Assembly (NCBI GenBank): GCA_963978545.1
Contig: OZ021729.1
Coordinates: 80,516,670 to 80,580,669 of the forward strand
From: Linyphia triangularis
Taxonomy: Eukaryota; Arthropoda; Arachnida; Araneae; Linyphiidae
Direction: 5' to 3'
Length of the DNA stretch: 64,000 nucleotides
Both the position numbers and the translations under genes were made by a program. The stretch's first letter is position 1, and every line of letters begins with the position of its first letter. Positions 47,909-59,960 of the stretch are shown in pieces. A model generated the notes under the pieces. The model saw only the letters and a list, made by a program, of their open reading frames with translations, did not search any database and was not told the origin of the DNA.

Positions 47909-49833
47909 TAGAAAGGTTTTCTTGATGCTTTCGCAGAATGTTCTGTAGACATATTTCCGAATATACGTCCCTTATTAAAAAAAAAAAAAATGTATTTTAC
48001 CAGTTTCAATTGAAACTTCTGAGCTTTCAACTTTGTGATCATTAACATCATATTAAGAAATTCTATGAGCAAAACAAGGTTGAACAGACTGGCACTTTTT
48101 GTCAATTCACAACAACATAAAAATTTGGTTTCGGTAGCCAATGAAATTGAATTGTTTAGGGGATTTAGAATACACCAATAAACAGTGTTTACATTATATC
48201 ATAACAATATTTAACATTTAATAAATTTCACTGTATACACCAGCGTTGACTTTTTAACATGTTACTTCTTGCGTTGCTTGTATTATGTGTTTACATTGAT
48301 TTTATTTATAACATTCATGCTTACGTTTTTTTAATAACACATGCTTAAGTTGTGTTTTAGAAACGGCACTAATGTTTATTAAATGTTCTTTTCGTTATAA
48401 TGTAGAATTGTAAAATTATATGTTTTTCAATACCTTAACAGAATAGTTGTGAAACACTGCAGTTTTAAATTTCCTTTCATTATGTTAAAAAGTGAGTAAT
48501 TTTAATTTATAACTAGTTTTATTATTTTTTAATATTAGCTGCCCAACCCTCTTTCCTATTATGATCAAATGTTCAGTTTTTAAGGCGTTACATGAATATG
48601 GCAAGAGCAGACAAAAGTCTTTTTTTTCTTTCAGAAAACCAAAGAAAAAAACTAAATAGTGAGTAACTATAATACTACTAAAAAAGTGTAGTAGAAGTAC
48701 TGATCCTCCAATTCTAAAATGTGACTGCAAAAAATTAATAATCAAATGAAATAATAAAATAAAATTTTAAAGATTGAGACTGCTCTACAAGAAAATAGCC
48801 TATAAACACACTAAAAAAAATGGTGACTAAATAAAAATAAACATTAGAAAAATTATAATTTCACTCCATAATACTAAAAAAATATGAAAAAGTAATAAAA
48901 TAAACAACAGAAAATAATGAAGTAGTTCTTGAAGAGCTGGTCAACAAGGTTACCAGAAAAGCGACTAGCAGAAGAATTCATTGTTTTTAACACTACGCAC
49001 ATTTGATTAAAAATTACAAAAGTTAAAAAAAAAAAAAGCTTACCTCAAACTTCAGGAGATAGCTTTGAGTTGGGTTTCAGCATTTTGCAGTCAGATCTTT
49101 TGAGTTGTGGAACGCAAATTTTCTGAGAAATATTGGAAAATGTATTTTAAACAGAGTTTGAAAGGGACATTGGGCATTTGGCGATTAGAAAATTCGCCAA
49201 AATTAAAAACACAGTAACTAAAATAAAATTTAAATAAAAACAAAGAAGGGCTTGTCAAGAAGAACCCGCGATATCTTGTTTTACTAAAACATTTTAAAAT
49301 TTATTGGATCCATACAACAAAACAAAAAGACAAAAGGTACCGAATTTTTTTTTTAACTTCAGATGGAGAAAAGCACCTCCTCTATTTCTAATCCCCGCCC
49401 CGCAAACCAAGAAGCACTTGGGCTCGGTGTATCTGTCAATACCATTCAACAGCGTTATAGCCTTGGGAAATTGGTTAATTGGCCACACATGCTGCATGTC
49501 TGCTCTTTGACAAAAGACCAGACATGCCTTGGGGATGCACCGGAGTGTCCTTAAAGTGGGCTTGCAATATACGATTGATAAGAATGTATGAGTTCAGAGT
49601 AACATTTAATTTTAGTATGTGTGTCAAGATTTAGAATTTATACATTTAAAATTGAATTTTTTTAAAACTAATTTCAAAAGCTAGCTATCGATACCAATAA
49701 AAGTAATTTGTTTAAAGATTTATTTATTTAAAGTTTAAATAATTATTTTTCAAAATACCAAGTTTACATTCTCAAAAGCATTTGTTATTTGGGTAAATGG
49801 TATTTATATTATTCATTGATTTAAAAAGGAAAT

Positions 49834-50009
49834 GGCCAACCAAACGGTATAGTGTTTAGAGTGCAAGCTTATAGACCGCGAGGTTGCTTGTTTGAGTCCC
49901 GTGTTAGGCATGGGTGTTGGTAAATGTATGTTGGCTTGTCTAATGACGAATGTTTCGGCGCATTATAGCCCTCGTGTTGCTGAAGGCGCCAGATAATCTG
50001 AAAACAACC
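49834..50009 (+). mobile_element. tRNA-derived SINE S1, copy 3
   Basis: GCCAACCAAACGGTATAGTG...GGTTGCTTGTTTGAGTCCCG...CTGAAAACAACCAAGC, flanked by AAGGAAATG at 49825-49833 and about 50013-50021. The B box is partly mutated (TTGTTTGAGTCC). Confidence 0.88.
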
Positions 50010-51255
50010 AAGCAATAAGGAAATGATAAATTCATTACTTATGTAAGAACGTATCACCAGAAATTAATGCATATCTAAAATGATTATTAATTCATTGTGT
50101 TTGTAATTTATGTAGAAATTTTTTAATATTTGAGAACTACCTGGTTCAATTTGCAGGCAACGTTTTGTAAAATGTTAGGCCCTTATGATATTATTTTACC
50201 CTTAAGTAATACTATGGGGGGGGGGGGGGGGGAGAAAGAAAGAAAAAAAAATCTTTTTTTTTTATATACTGCTTTTTTTAAAAATGTCCGTAAAATTGTT
50301 AAAATGGTAAATACGTAATTGTTTTGAAATCCAATACATTGATCTGTTTGAAAATTTTGCCTTGAGATAAAAATTATCTAATAATCATTAGTTATTTAAT
50401 AAGTTTTTCTAAAATATCAGAAAATTCTGTAAAATTGTAGTACTCGATTAATCGACAGCAAACTTTTATAATTGAAATTTTATTTTAAAATTTAAAACTT
50501 TTAAAAAAAAATCTTTATATTGTTTTTGTCCTATCCTTTCTAGTTTGTCTAGAAAATACGATATTTTAGTATGCTGATTTATAAGTTTATATGTATTTCT
50601 TGGCCTATTATGTTGAATATGCAATAACCTCGAATACCATGAAATGAATTTAATTGAGACCTTAAACCGTTTAAATAAAGGTCACATAATCTAAAATGCT
50701 GTTTTCGAAAGTTTCCAAAATGTCTGTTCGTTGCTTTTCTTTCTTACAAAAACTACCAGTTGGAAATATTTTCTAGCGTATGGGCCTCTTCATTTTTCTA
50801 CCTAAATAAGCCAATAAAATAGCTTTCGAAAAATATAACCTCTTACTAGGAATAAATAAATGGAAGCCGATATGCATTTCACAAGATGTTTTAACAAACT
50901 ATTTTCTTAAAAATCAGCCATTTTAACTTTTATTGAAACGAAAAAATTAAAACAATAATTTATTTTAATTCTTGTATTTTAATGTTTAGAAATGAATATT
51001 ATTGAGATAATTTTTTTTAGAGGCTGTATTACAGTATTTTATAAAGCCAAAACATATCATGAGAGCACCCAATTAACGCTGGTGTACTATTTCTATTACC
51101 AAAACCTTTTTTACATTTACCAGGGTTCGGCAGACGTTTCTGTGCAAAGAGCCAAACATTCAATAATCATCAGAATCGCAGTACATTTAAAGAGCGGAAA
51201 TACGAGTTTTTAACAACGAACATTTTTATAGTATAAAAATCATGGCAGATGAGAC

Positions 51256-51803
51256 CAGGCCTGTAGCCAGAGTGGGGCAAGACCTGGAAAAATCTTCGCC
51301 TGTCCTGGAAAATTTTATCCCAATCATTTGTAAACCTTTATATCTATGATTGAATTGAAACGAACATTTTGCTGCTGTTGATACCTTCGGTTGTAGCACA
51401 GCAACTTGCGAATCTACCTTTTCCACTTTGACGGCCATAAATTGTCCCTAAAGATTGTCAATGGGCCACGAAAGGATGGCAAATCTAGTGTTTTGGGCAT
51501 TTGAAGTAGAGATAAGAGTTTTGAAATTGTTTAATATGGTGTAAAGATAGGAAATTGCTATTATACTAACATTTATCATTTTATTTTAGATTTTTTTGTT
51601 ACGCTATGTATTTTAAAAAGTTTCAAAATGTTTAATATAAGACCAAGAATAGAAAAATGAATTTCTATTATTTTTATTATAATTAATAAAATATGCAAAT
51701 AAATAGAAAAAGGGTTTTTATATTATAATAGTATCTGATAAATTTTTCAGAGTATTGAAAATGATAGGAGAAAATAAAGGAAAATGCAATTCTATTAGTA
51801 ATG

Positions 51804-51834
<31 letters not shown>

Positions 51835-52495
51835 TAATTAAAGATATAGTTTTTATATAAAAATTTAAATAACTTTTTATTGCTGAAAGAATTTCTTAAA
51901 TGAAAAGTTTGTTAAAGAGTTATGTAGCAGTTCCACAAGACCAATGATAGAAAAATGTAATTTGTTTAACAATATATATTTTTAAATAGAAATGTAAGAA
52001 CAGAACTTCGAAAAAACTTTTTATGTTAAAAAAACTTTTTATGTAAAAGTAACTTTTACTAATTTTTATATTTGTAATTATTTTTAAAGTAGATATTCTT
52101 AAGTTGAAATGTGTGAAAAATTAAGAGATGGACAAGCATAGAATATTTTAAAGGAATAGAATTGTATTAAATATACTTTAAAAAATTTTTAATTGAAAGT
52201 TTTGTTTTTATCAAAAAAATTTCTGGTGTAGAATCTTTAAAAGAATTAATAAAAATAAAATTACATCAAAAATACATTAACAATGTTTCTTTTTTTAAAT
52301 ATTTTTTTGTATATGTACTTCACAAAGTGCTCTGATAAATACTCTTTTACGAATTGTAAAAATTGTATAAATTTGTAATAATTGTAAAAATTTCAATTGT
52401 AAAAATTAATTGAAAACCAATTAAGTAATTTATATTTCTGCCCCTCCTGGGAAAATTTTTGCCCGTCCTACAAACTTTGGCTGGCTACGGGCCTG
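51256..52495. mobile_element. hAT MITE family H3, 1240 bp, with 8-bp TSD
   Basis: The ends CAGGCCTGTAGCCAGAG and (reverse complement) CAGGCCCGTAGCCAGCC are inverted. The flanks GATGAGAC (51248-51255) and AATGAGAC (52496-52503) match at 7 of 8. CAGGCCCGTAGCCAG ends are a well-known invertebrate hAT type. The interior is AT-rich, with a (TA)n run near 51810, and non-coding. Confidence 0.9.
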
Positions 52496-53879
52496 AATGA
52501 GACAAGTCAGCTGTCCAAATTTGGTGTTAATTAACGCATACGATTTAGTTCATTCTTTTTTAAATTCTCGATTTTTCACATCAATTTTTTTCTTCGTTTT
52601 GGATGAAATCGAACTCGGGTTTTTCCAATCAAGTGTATAAAAAGCAAAGGTCGTTTTAGCAACACGCGCATGTGTAAAATTTTACAGCAAAATTTGCCGT
52701 CTACCTCAGTCGGAGACAAGAGAACAACGAACGTCAACAAAAGCTCGATGCAATTGGAATTGTGACGCATCATGGGCGCACTCATATAGCGCATTCTGAT
52801 TGCTCTGTATTTTGACTGGGAAGGTACCAGGGGGCCGCTAACTTTAAGTTGGTATTTGAGAACAGTGCTATCAGTTCATCTTACTCCTCTAATTTATCTT
52901 TGTTTTTTCTCGTTTTCTCTATATTTCTGGTTTGAGAATATGCAGCAAGTTTAGTATTTGTTTACCCAAACAATGAAAAAATGTATAATCATTTATTGCT
53001 TCATCTTATTCTTAGGTTAAATGTCCTGAATGCATGTGGTTATAATAACTGTGGAGATATTATCTTTTTAGTATCGACGCTAATATGTGTATATGGGCGA
53101 GGGAGGGTAATTGGGCCCGAGTTACATTTGCATAGGGGCCGAAAATCCTGTCGGCTGCCCTGTCTGTATTTAAGGGAATGTTGGTGAAACACGGCTAAAT
53201 TTCATTTCATTATGTTAAACTTACAGCACATAAGGAACATTTCTGTACCTCAGAAGTAAACTATCATAAAATGCGGGATCCCATAAATGCAATTTAGTGT
53301 TTAACATTGCACTCCTGGTAGTTTATCTTAAGTACAGATTTATAAATTGTAGTATCGTAAAAACGTGTTACGAGGTAAAAATTACGCTCAGAGTGAATTA
53401 TGGAATTAAGCTATTGTTTATAACAAAGCATGTACTATTTAAAAAATTCTACCCCAACGCAATTCAATAACTTTTCGCCACAAAAATAGCTGATTTTTTT
53501 TTGGGCCCATAAAACTTTTCGAAGAAACAAAAAAGTTACTTGTCTATGAAAAAATTGTTAATGTTTTCTAGGCTGCGTTACTATGTGTCAACAACTAATT
53601 AAGAATATTTCTTTAAGAATTTGATAAACGTTCCAACGCTTCCGTTTTAATAATATTATTGCAGATTGATAAAAAATTAATTAATTATAAATATAAAACA
53701 ACGTACGTACCGGTTTTTACAGCGGGAATTAAAGATGAAAGTATTTCATCTTCCGTGTCCGTCAAGCTCTTGGTCAAGCTCTTTAACCAACATTCGAATG
53801 CCAAACTCAAAACCGGTTGCAAGATACGTCGAGTCACACACACGTTTTACGGGGGAGATCTTATCTGATCTGCGGTAAG

Positions 53880-54285
53880 GGGAGGGGAAAGACTGCAGCC
53901 TTTGGAATTCGACCCTTTACCTACCCTTTCGAAAAGGGGGGGTTGCTGATGCCCTGGAATTCGACCCTTTACATATCCTTTTCGAAAGGTGTTACTTTCC
54001 AAGCTTTTCACGGCTGCCCATTTCAAACCCTTTTATTAGAGGGGAAAGACTGCAGCCTTTGGAATTCGACTCTTTACCTACCCTTTCGAAAAGGGGGGGT
54101 TGCTGATGCCCTGGAATTCGACCCTTTACATATCCTTTTCGAAAGGTGTTACTTTCCAAGCTTTTCACGGCTGCCCTTTTCAAACCCTTTTATTAGAGGG
54201 TTACTCGGCAAGCTTAGAACTGCAAGTCTAATGACAAGCATATGACAAGGTTTTCGTAAGCTTGCATGCTATCTGGGTAGATCGT
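53880..54285 (-). repeat. Right arm: 150-bp tandem duplication and CCAGATAGCAT end
   Basis: GGGGAAAGACTGCAGCCTTT...GGAATTCGACCCTTTAC...CTTTTCACGGCTGCCC occurs twice (from about 53882 and 54039). The block ends ATGCTATCTGGGTAG, the inverse of the 43955 end. Its CCTTTTCGAAAGG-type words recall the 44.1-kb units. Confidence 0.8.
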
Positions 54286-54508
54286 TGAAATTATTTATAA
54301 AATGAAAAAGTCACATTATTCAGTAAAATTTTTAAAGGATAACTTATTGAAATTGCTTAAAAAATGTTGTTTTAAATAAATGGAATTTAAAAAAGCAAAT
54401 TAAAAAAAATAAATTATAGTTTACAGAAAAAATAATTAATAATTTAAAAAACTAAAAAACACGCTTTAATAGAAAATCAAACTAAAAAGTAGAAAATAAT
54501 CAATAGAT

Positions 54509-54840
54509 TAAAAAACTAAGAAACACGCTTTAATAGAAAAGTGAACTAAAAAGTAGAAGATAATTTTAAATAATTTTGAAATAAGAATAGAGTGATTAAC
54601 AAGAAATATTTATTTTATCGTAAAAAAGCGTGGGGTGCTTTTTAAGATATTTTCATAATAGCTCTACTTTTACCAATATTTGTCATTAAATATTTACAAA
54701 AATTGACATCAAGCACCCCAAGCTTTTTTACGATAAAATAAATATTTCTTGTTAATCACTCTATTCTTATTTCAAACTTATTTAAAATTATCTTCTACTT
54801 TTTAGTTCACTTTCCTATTAAAACTTGTTTCTTAGTTTTT
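54509..54840. repeat. Long palindrome, arms of about 130 bp
   Basis: The left arm 54509-54639 (AAACACGCTTTAATAGAAAA...TGTTAATCACTC inverse...GGGGTGCTT) is mirrored at 54711-54840 (AAGCACCCCA...CTTGTTAATCACTCTATTC...TTTAGTTCACTTTCC), with a 71-bp spacer. A direct partial copy of the left arm start lies at 54447-54508. Confidence 0.9.
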
Positions 54841-55494
54841 AAACTATTGGTTATACGATAATTGAAGGTAATGCGATTTTCCACACGTCTAGTTTACCTT
54901 GAATTAATCTTTGATAGTTTTCAAAAGTCGTCTACTATACGGTCCCTTAAAGTGAGCGTTTTTTACATTTTCTCTAAAAAATCGAGAACTAATAGTCAAA
55001 ATGGAAAGGAAAAAAATTATGGGGGGGTTTTAGACTATGGTAAATCTAATGAAAGCAAAAAAAATATATGTTTCTATTAAATTTTTTTTAATTGCTTTAT
55101 TAATTAATAATTAATTATTAAAAAAGAAATTGATTCAAAAGCTGATTGCTATTTATGTTTGGCCATTTATAAACTACCTTTTGAAAAAAAAAAATTACTG
55201 AAATATATTAATTATTTAAGTATTTATGGCCAAAAAACCAACTTTTTTATTTAACATTAATTTATCATTTTCTTTTTATCATTTAAATTACAAACCCTTC
55301 ATTAGAAAATTACGAATTTTTGTATTTCGCATTCTTTTTTAATGCTGAATCCAAATATGGAATAATATTATGAGGTTGCTATTGAACTTTTTAAAGTTTG
55401 GTTCTGTTTTAATATGTAGATGACCCATCATGATAAAAAAAACCTACATACAATTATTAAAAACCTTTCACGATTTACAACGGTACCTTTTGTT

Positions 55495-55562
55495 TGTTAT
55501 TTCAACAATTAGAACAAAAGATATAGCCATCGTTCTGGTTTTTTTGGGGGGTACTGTACCAC
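55495..55562 (-). repeat. Inverted arm, partner of 43235-43310
   Basis: GAACAAAAGATATAGCCATCGTTCTGG...GGGGGGTACTGTA mirrors the left block; about 60 bp match with a length change in the homopolymer. Confidence 0.8.
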
Positions 55563-56154
55563 CACATTAATTTTCCAAAGTATACCCCCACCAAGTAGTA
55601 TGTTGAACTAATTTTACAAATTACAAAAATTTTGAAATTAAAAAATATCTAATCATCATGTAAAAATTAGATTATGTACTTTGAAAATAGGAAGATAATT
55701 TTTTGTTTTTGTTTAAAGGCGAGAAAAGAAGACATAAAATTGTTTAACAAGTGATACATAAATATGAAGGTCAAAACCTTAGCAGATAAAAAGAAAAAGG
55801 AATGAACCTAGGCGTGTAGTTTAATAGTTTACTTTAAGCAAGATTGCTTGTCACAAACATTTCTGTTGTTAAGAATTAAGGGAGGGCATGTAACTGACAT
55901 GGCCAAAGCAAAAAAACTTCAAATTTTCACACAGTTGCACAAGTTTATTAATTTTAAACTATTATATAAAAAATTGCTTTAACTTTTAAACTATTATCCA
56001 TTATAGCTAAAATGTAAAATTGTTTTTCAAGCTAAAATAATTAATTTAACATACAATAACAGTTAAAATTACAATTTAAAAAAAGGATAAACAGAAAAAT
56101 TGGGGATACTTTCTTACACAAAATTAAATCGAAATTCTAGAACTTCTGCATCGA

Positions 56155-56535
56155 TTCAAACCAAACGGCGAAACCGATCTTCATACAAACACTAATCACG
56201 GAAAATAGCGGCTATTACATCAGGGGTTGGTTGTTTTCAGATTATCTGGCGCCGTCAGCAACACGAGGGCAATAATGCGCCGAAACATTCGTCATCTGAC
56301 ATGCCAAAATACATTTACAAACACCCATGCCTAACACGGGACTCGAACCCGCAACCTCGCGGTCTAGAAGTTAGCACGCTAACCACTATACCATTTGGTC
56401 GGCTATTACATCAGGGGAAGCGTATGACATCAAAACGGCATCCCAAATCTCGACAATAGCTTCTATTGAAACGGCTTAAACCAAGTTGAAAATTATCCTT
56501 AATCCAATGTAAATATCGGCGATAGCATAGACACA
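56155..56535 (+). repeat. Dispersed repeat R2, copy 2
   Basis: Similar to 36960-37250 (AAACGGCGAAACCGATCTTC; CAAAACGGCATCCCAAATCT; GTAAATATCGGCGATAGC). It is split by SINE S1 copy 4. Confidence 0.7.
56227..56400 (-). mobile_element. tRNA-derived SINE S1, copy 4, with 17-bp TSD
   Basis: The SINE is flanked by perfect GGCTATTACATCAGGGG at 56210-56226 and 56401-56417, inside repeat R2. The B box GGTTCGAGTCCCG is intact on the - strand. It is probably the youngest copy in the window. Confidence 0.92.
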
Positions 56536-56799
56536 CACCTTGGTCAATGCATTAAAGCAAAATATTGTTGATATGGCATCCCGAAGATTGCAACCAAATA
56601 AATTTCTCCAACGCGATTTATGGTCAAAAGGCCTTAAGTTTCTGAACAATGCAGAGGAATTTTCCGACCAAAAGTAATTTGGTAGACAATCCATCCCTCG
56701 AGGTTCTAAATGAGAAAAGAAAGAACTCTTTAACTTTCACATGAGTTTGGAAAACGGCGCGTTTAAAAATATACTATTTGAAAAGTTTTTTTTTTCATT

Positions 56800-58077
56800 T
56801 ACCGTAAAATGGGGTGAATCGGAACACTTTTCAACTTTCAAGGTAATAATCGGTTGTAATAAGATCGTTAAGGAACACATTTTTGACATAGAAACTTGGG
56901 TTTTACCTTCTTCTTTGAGAATCAACCCAAAAATTTTTGTAAAAACTAGGACTTTAATTTATTTTGAATTTTTTCATGGTGTTCCGATTCACCCCTTTCT
57001 GCGGGGTGAATCGGAACACTCGTTACAATTTATGTCTGATCTTATTTAAATGTTTACAGGGGGAGAAAAAGCAAATAATAATGCATTGTGGTGAATAGGA
57101 ACACAAAATTATCATGAAAAAAATCGTTTAATATGACGGATAAAATTTGTGTTTGTCAATTATTGTCAAAACAAATCATATGTTTGAAAGCGTATCAACT
57201 CTTATATAACTCTCCTATAACTCATCCAAATAGTCTTTAAAATTAAAAATACTTTTTAATCTACTTTGTTTGCGTGTCGTATGACTGCAAATTCTTTAAA
57301 ATATCTTGAGAAAGGAGAAAAGCATCGTCATTTGTTTCAGAAAATCTCTTCGTTCATAAGCGCTTTTTGTAAAACACACTTAAGTAGCAATAATCTTGTG
57401 GGTGTAAAACTTTGCTCACATAGAGTCTTCACACATTTTTCCATATAACTTAAAGATAACGAAGTCATTTAGAGAAAAAACCACTGGAACAATCGGGTTT
57501 TCTGCCATGCGGAAACTAGGCTCCTCTTCTGACATTTATTCAAGCCTGCAATCTTGATTACTGTCTTGAAGGGAGTAATTAGACTCTTATTCAGTCGTTG
57601 AATCTTGTGTGGAACATATTCTTGCCAAAAACAGCTTTTTAATATCACTTTTCAAGTGTTCCGATTCACCCCGTAAATCTCAAAATCGAGACGAGGCAAA
57701 ACATAAAAATTCGTAAAATAAAAAGTTTTTAAAACCAAATTAAATTAAGTATGGCATGCTGTTGTGGATGTTTATACTTATCTAAAAATATATTAGTTAA
57801 GTCTATAACTGGTACATGTTATTAATTACGGGATAAGTTTTGAAGAGGTTAAAACTCATTGGATTGTATGCACGCTGTTTCAGAATTTTTTTTAAAAAAA
57901 GGACAGTGTTGAAAGCCCCACAGAACATGTTCCAGATTAAAAACATGTTAACCAAATGAAAAATATATATATAATTAATAAAACTGCTTTATTTGTGTAA
58001 AATAATAATTTCTTTGCAATTTCATGAAGTTTCGTTCCGATTCACCCAGCTGTTCCTATTCACCCCATTTTACGGTA
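56800..58077. mobile_element. TIR element with CCGTAAAATGGGGTGAAT ends
   Basis: 1278 bp, TA at both ends. Left end CCGTAAAATGGGGTGAATCG; right end (reverse complement) CCGTAAAATGGGGTGAATAG. The same GTGTTCCGATTCACCCC word recurs inside as an inverted pair at 56983-57023 and again at 57657. It looks like a mariner/Tc-type non-autonomous element. No transposase. Confidence 0.88.
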
Positions 58078-58739
58078 CCAATATAACAAGAGTCGTAACA
58101 CATTGTAAGCGGTTTATAAATAAGTGCAAACTCTCGCAAAGGTTGACCTAAAGATTGAAAGGTTTTCAAGACCCAGAAAAGATAAAAGAATTTCAACGTC
58201 TACTTCAGTTGGAAATAAAGAGCGCGAAAATCTCTGTCAGCTGTCTTCAAAACTTACATTTCAAGGAAAAGATCGATTGTATAAAAAAAAAAGTGCAAAC
58301 TTACCAAAAAGAAGTAAATTAGTTCCATTGACTCTTTATTTGGATACTATTGTTATTCTTTCTGAGCATTCAATAGAATTTCTACTAATTTAACACTTTC
58401 ACATTGGGGGAAAAGGTTGATTAGCTTTTGCGTAAATAGATGTATGGCTTTGTTTCAGATATCGGAGCTCTATCCGATCCCAAATGATGAGCGATTTGCC
58501 GGAACATTGAGTTAAGTCAATATCAATTATAGGTATTGGTTAAGTTGGGTCAATCCTTCATTATGGTCGCAGTACCAATTGTAATAAAATCTAGTAGGAG
58601 GAACTCTGAAGTAAGCAGGTTCCTTGGCTGTCAAACTTCCAAGCAAACCCAATAAAATTGTAATGCAAATTTGTATCTATCTCAGAAATGGTAAAAATTT
58701 CAGTAAAAAACGGAAATCCGCTTTTATGTCTGAATTTTA

Positions 58740-58990
58740 CCATGTCTGTCAGTTGCAAATGTCTGCGATAGAGTCAGTGACTGTTATATCGGAGCAGTAA
58801 TAGCATTCGACGAAAATTATCACGCAACAACCTAATTTTCGGCCATAGCGCCTAACATAATCACGAGAGTAGATGCAATTACATGACTGTAACGTTCAGC
58901 AAAATGGTCATCACGTATGAACGTAAATAATGCCGATAGAAGCTATGGCATTACAGAAAGAGAGAGAGAGAGCAGAAATCCGTCGATCGG
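58740..58990 (+). repeat. Dispersed repeat R2, copy 3 (diverged)
   Basis: AATAGCATTCGACGAAAATTATCACG, CGGCCATAGCGCCTAACATAATC and ATGAACGTAAATAATGCCGA resemble the R2 body at 37.2 kb (GTTAGCGCCTAATATATCGG). Weak alignment. A (GA)n run follows at 58957-58971. Confidence 0.45.
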
Positions 58991-59177
58991 CGAAAGAATC
59001 GCATCTCTTGGAAAACATTTTAATTTTTTTTAAAATATCCTTAAAGATTTTTTCGATAAATAAGAGTAGAGATAATTTCCCGACGCAGACCGAAAATTCC
59101 AAGCATAATTCCCGACTTTCCCGAGGTGCAAAAAATTCAAGTACATTTCCCGACTTTTAAGGCTGCTGGACACCCTG

Positions 59178-59960
59178 TAGGAGGACTGATAGGTGGTCAA
59201 CTTAGGAGGACAAGATAGTTGGACCGATAGGAAGACCGTTTAAAAAAATTTGAATTTTACCTGATTAGAGGGCTATAAGGGGACACTAGTGACAAAAAAT
59301 AACTTTTCTACTCCAAATCCACAAGTGGGAGCCAATAGAACCAATTTCTGGAGGACCAGATAGGAGGACTGATGAGAGGACTAGATAGGAGGACAAGACA
59401 AGATAGGAGGACAAGACAAGATAAGAGGACAAGATAGGATGACAGACAGGAGGACAGTTTTAAAATTTCTGAATTTTACCTAATGAGAGGGCTGTAAGGT
59501 AACAGTGGTGACATAAAATGACTATAAAACACATTTCCAACTCAAATTCACATTTTTAAGTAAATCGGCCCAAAAGTTGACCCAATTTTAAAATATCTGA
59601 ATTTTACCAGTTTAGACGGCTATAAAGGGATAGTAGTGACAAAAAATGACTTTTTCATTCCAAAACCACAAGTGGGAGCCCTTTGAGTCAATTTCTAAAA
59701 AAACTGATTTTTTGTCGTAAGGCTAAGCCCTTTGAAAAATGTCGAAAAAATGAAAAATTTACGAAATTTTTTTTGGAGCCACATTTGGTCAGAATAGGAC
59801 TATATAACACTTTTCCTGTCCTTAACCGAAATTGCAGGTCATTCTTCAATTCCAAATTTATAACATCCACGAAATGGGAAGTAGTTTAAAAGTTGACTAA
59901 AAAAAGTGCAATTTCAAAATTTCTCTATTTTTTTAAAAAAAATGGGTCAGCGGGAAGATA
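59178..59960 (+). repeat. GATAGGAGGACC minisatellite array, right part
   Basis: It resumes with TAGGAGGACTGATAGGTGGT exactly where the left array would continue. One full long unit (ACCTGATTAGAGGGCTATAA at about 59258) and diverged units follow (59480, 59605), ending with the same flank words as the left side (CATCCACGAAATGGGAAGT; compare 42048). Confidence 0.9.

Larger units (their letters stand above)
43138..59177. mobile_element. 16,040-bp insertion splitting the minisatellite
   Basis: The ends CAGGGTATCCAGC (43138) and, inverted, CAGGGTGTCCAGC (59177) are alike. The flanks are GACCAGATAAGA and TAGGAGGACTGATAGG. If the insertion and one copy of the 5-mer (TAAGA/TAGGA) are removed, the array consensus GACCAGATAGGAGGACTG is restored. 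The interior is itself a nest of elements with two further concentric inverted pairs (about 43235/55560 and 43955/54280). CAGGGTGTCCAGC-type ends are common in non-autonomous DNA transposons. No transposase was found inside. Confidence 0.65.

Noticed and set aside
49304..49554. Overlapping open frames in both strands with GC-richer sequence
   Set aside because: No motif, no consistent frame and no splice structure; perhaps a repeat fragment, but unsupported.
53817..54245. 142-codon + strand open frame
   Set aside because: It spans a 150-bp tandem duplication in the arm of the 16-kb insertion and shows the repeat twice; not a gene.
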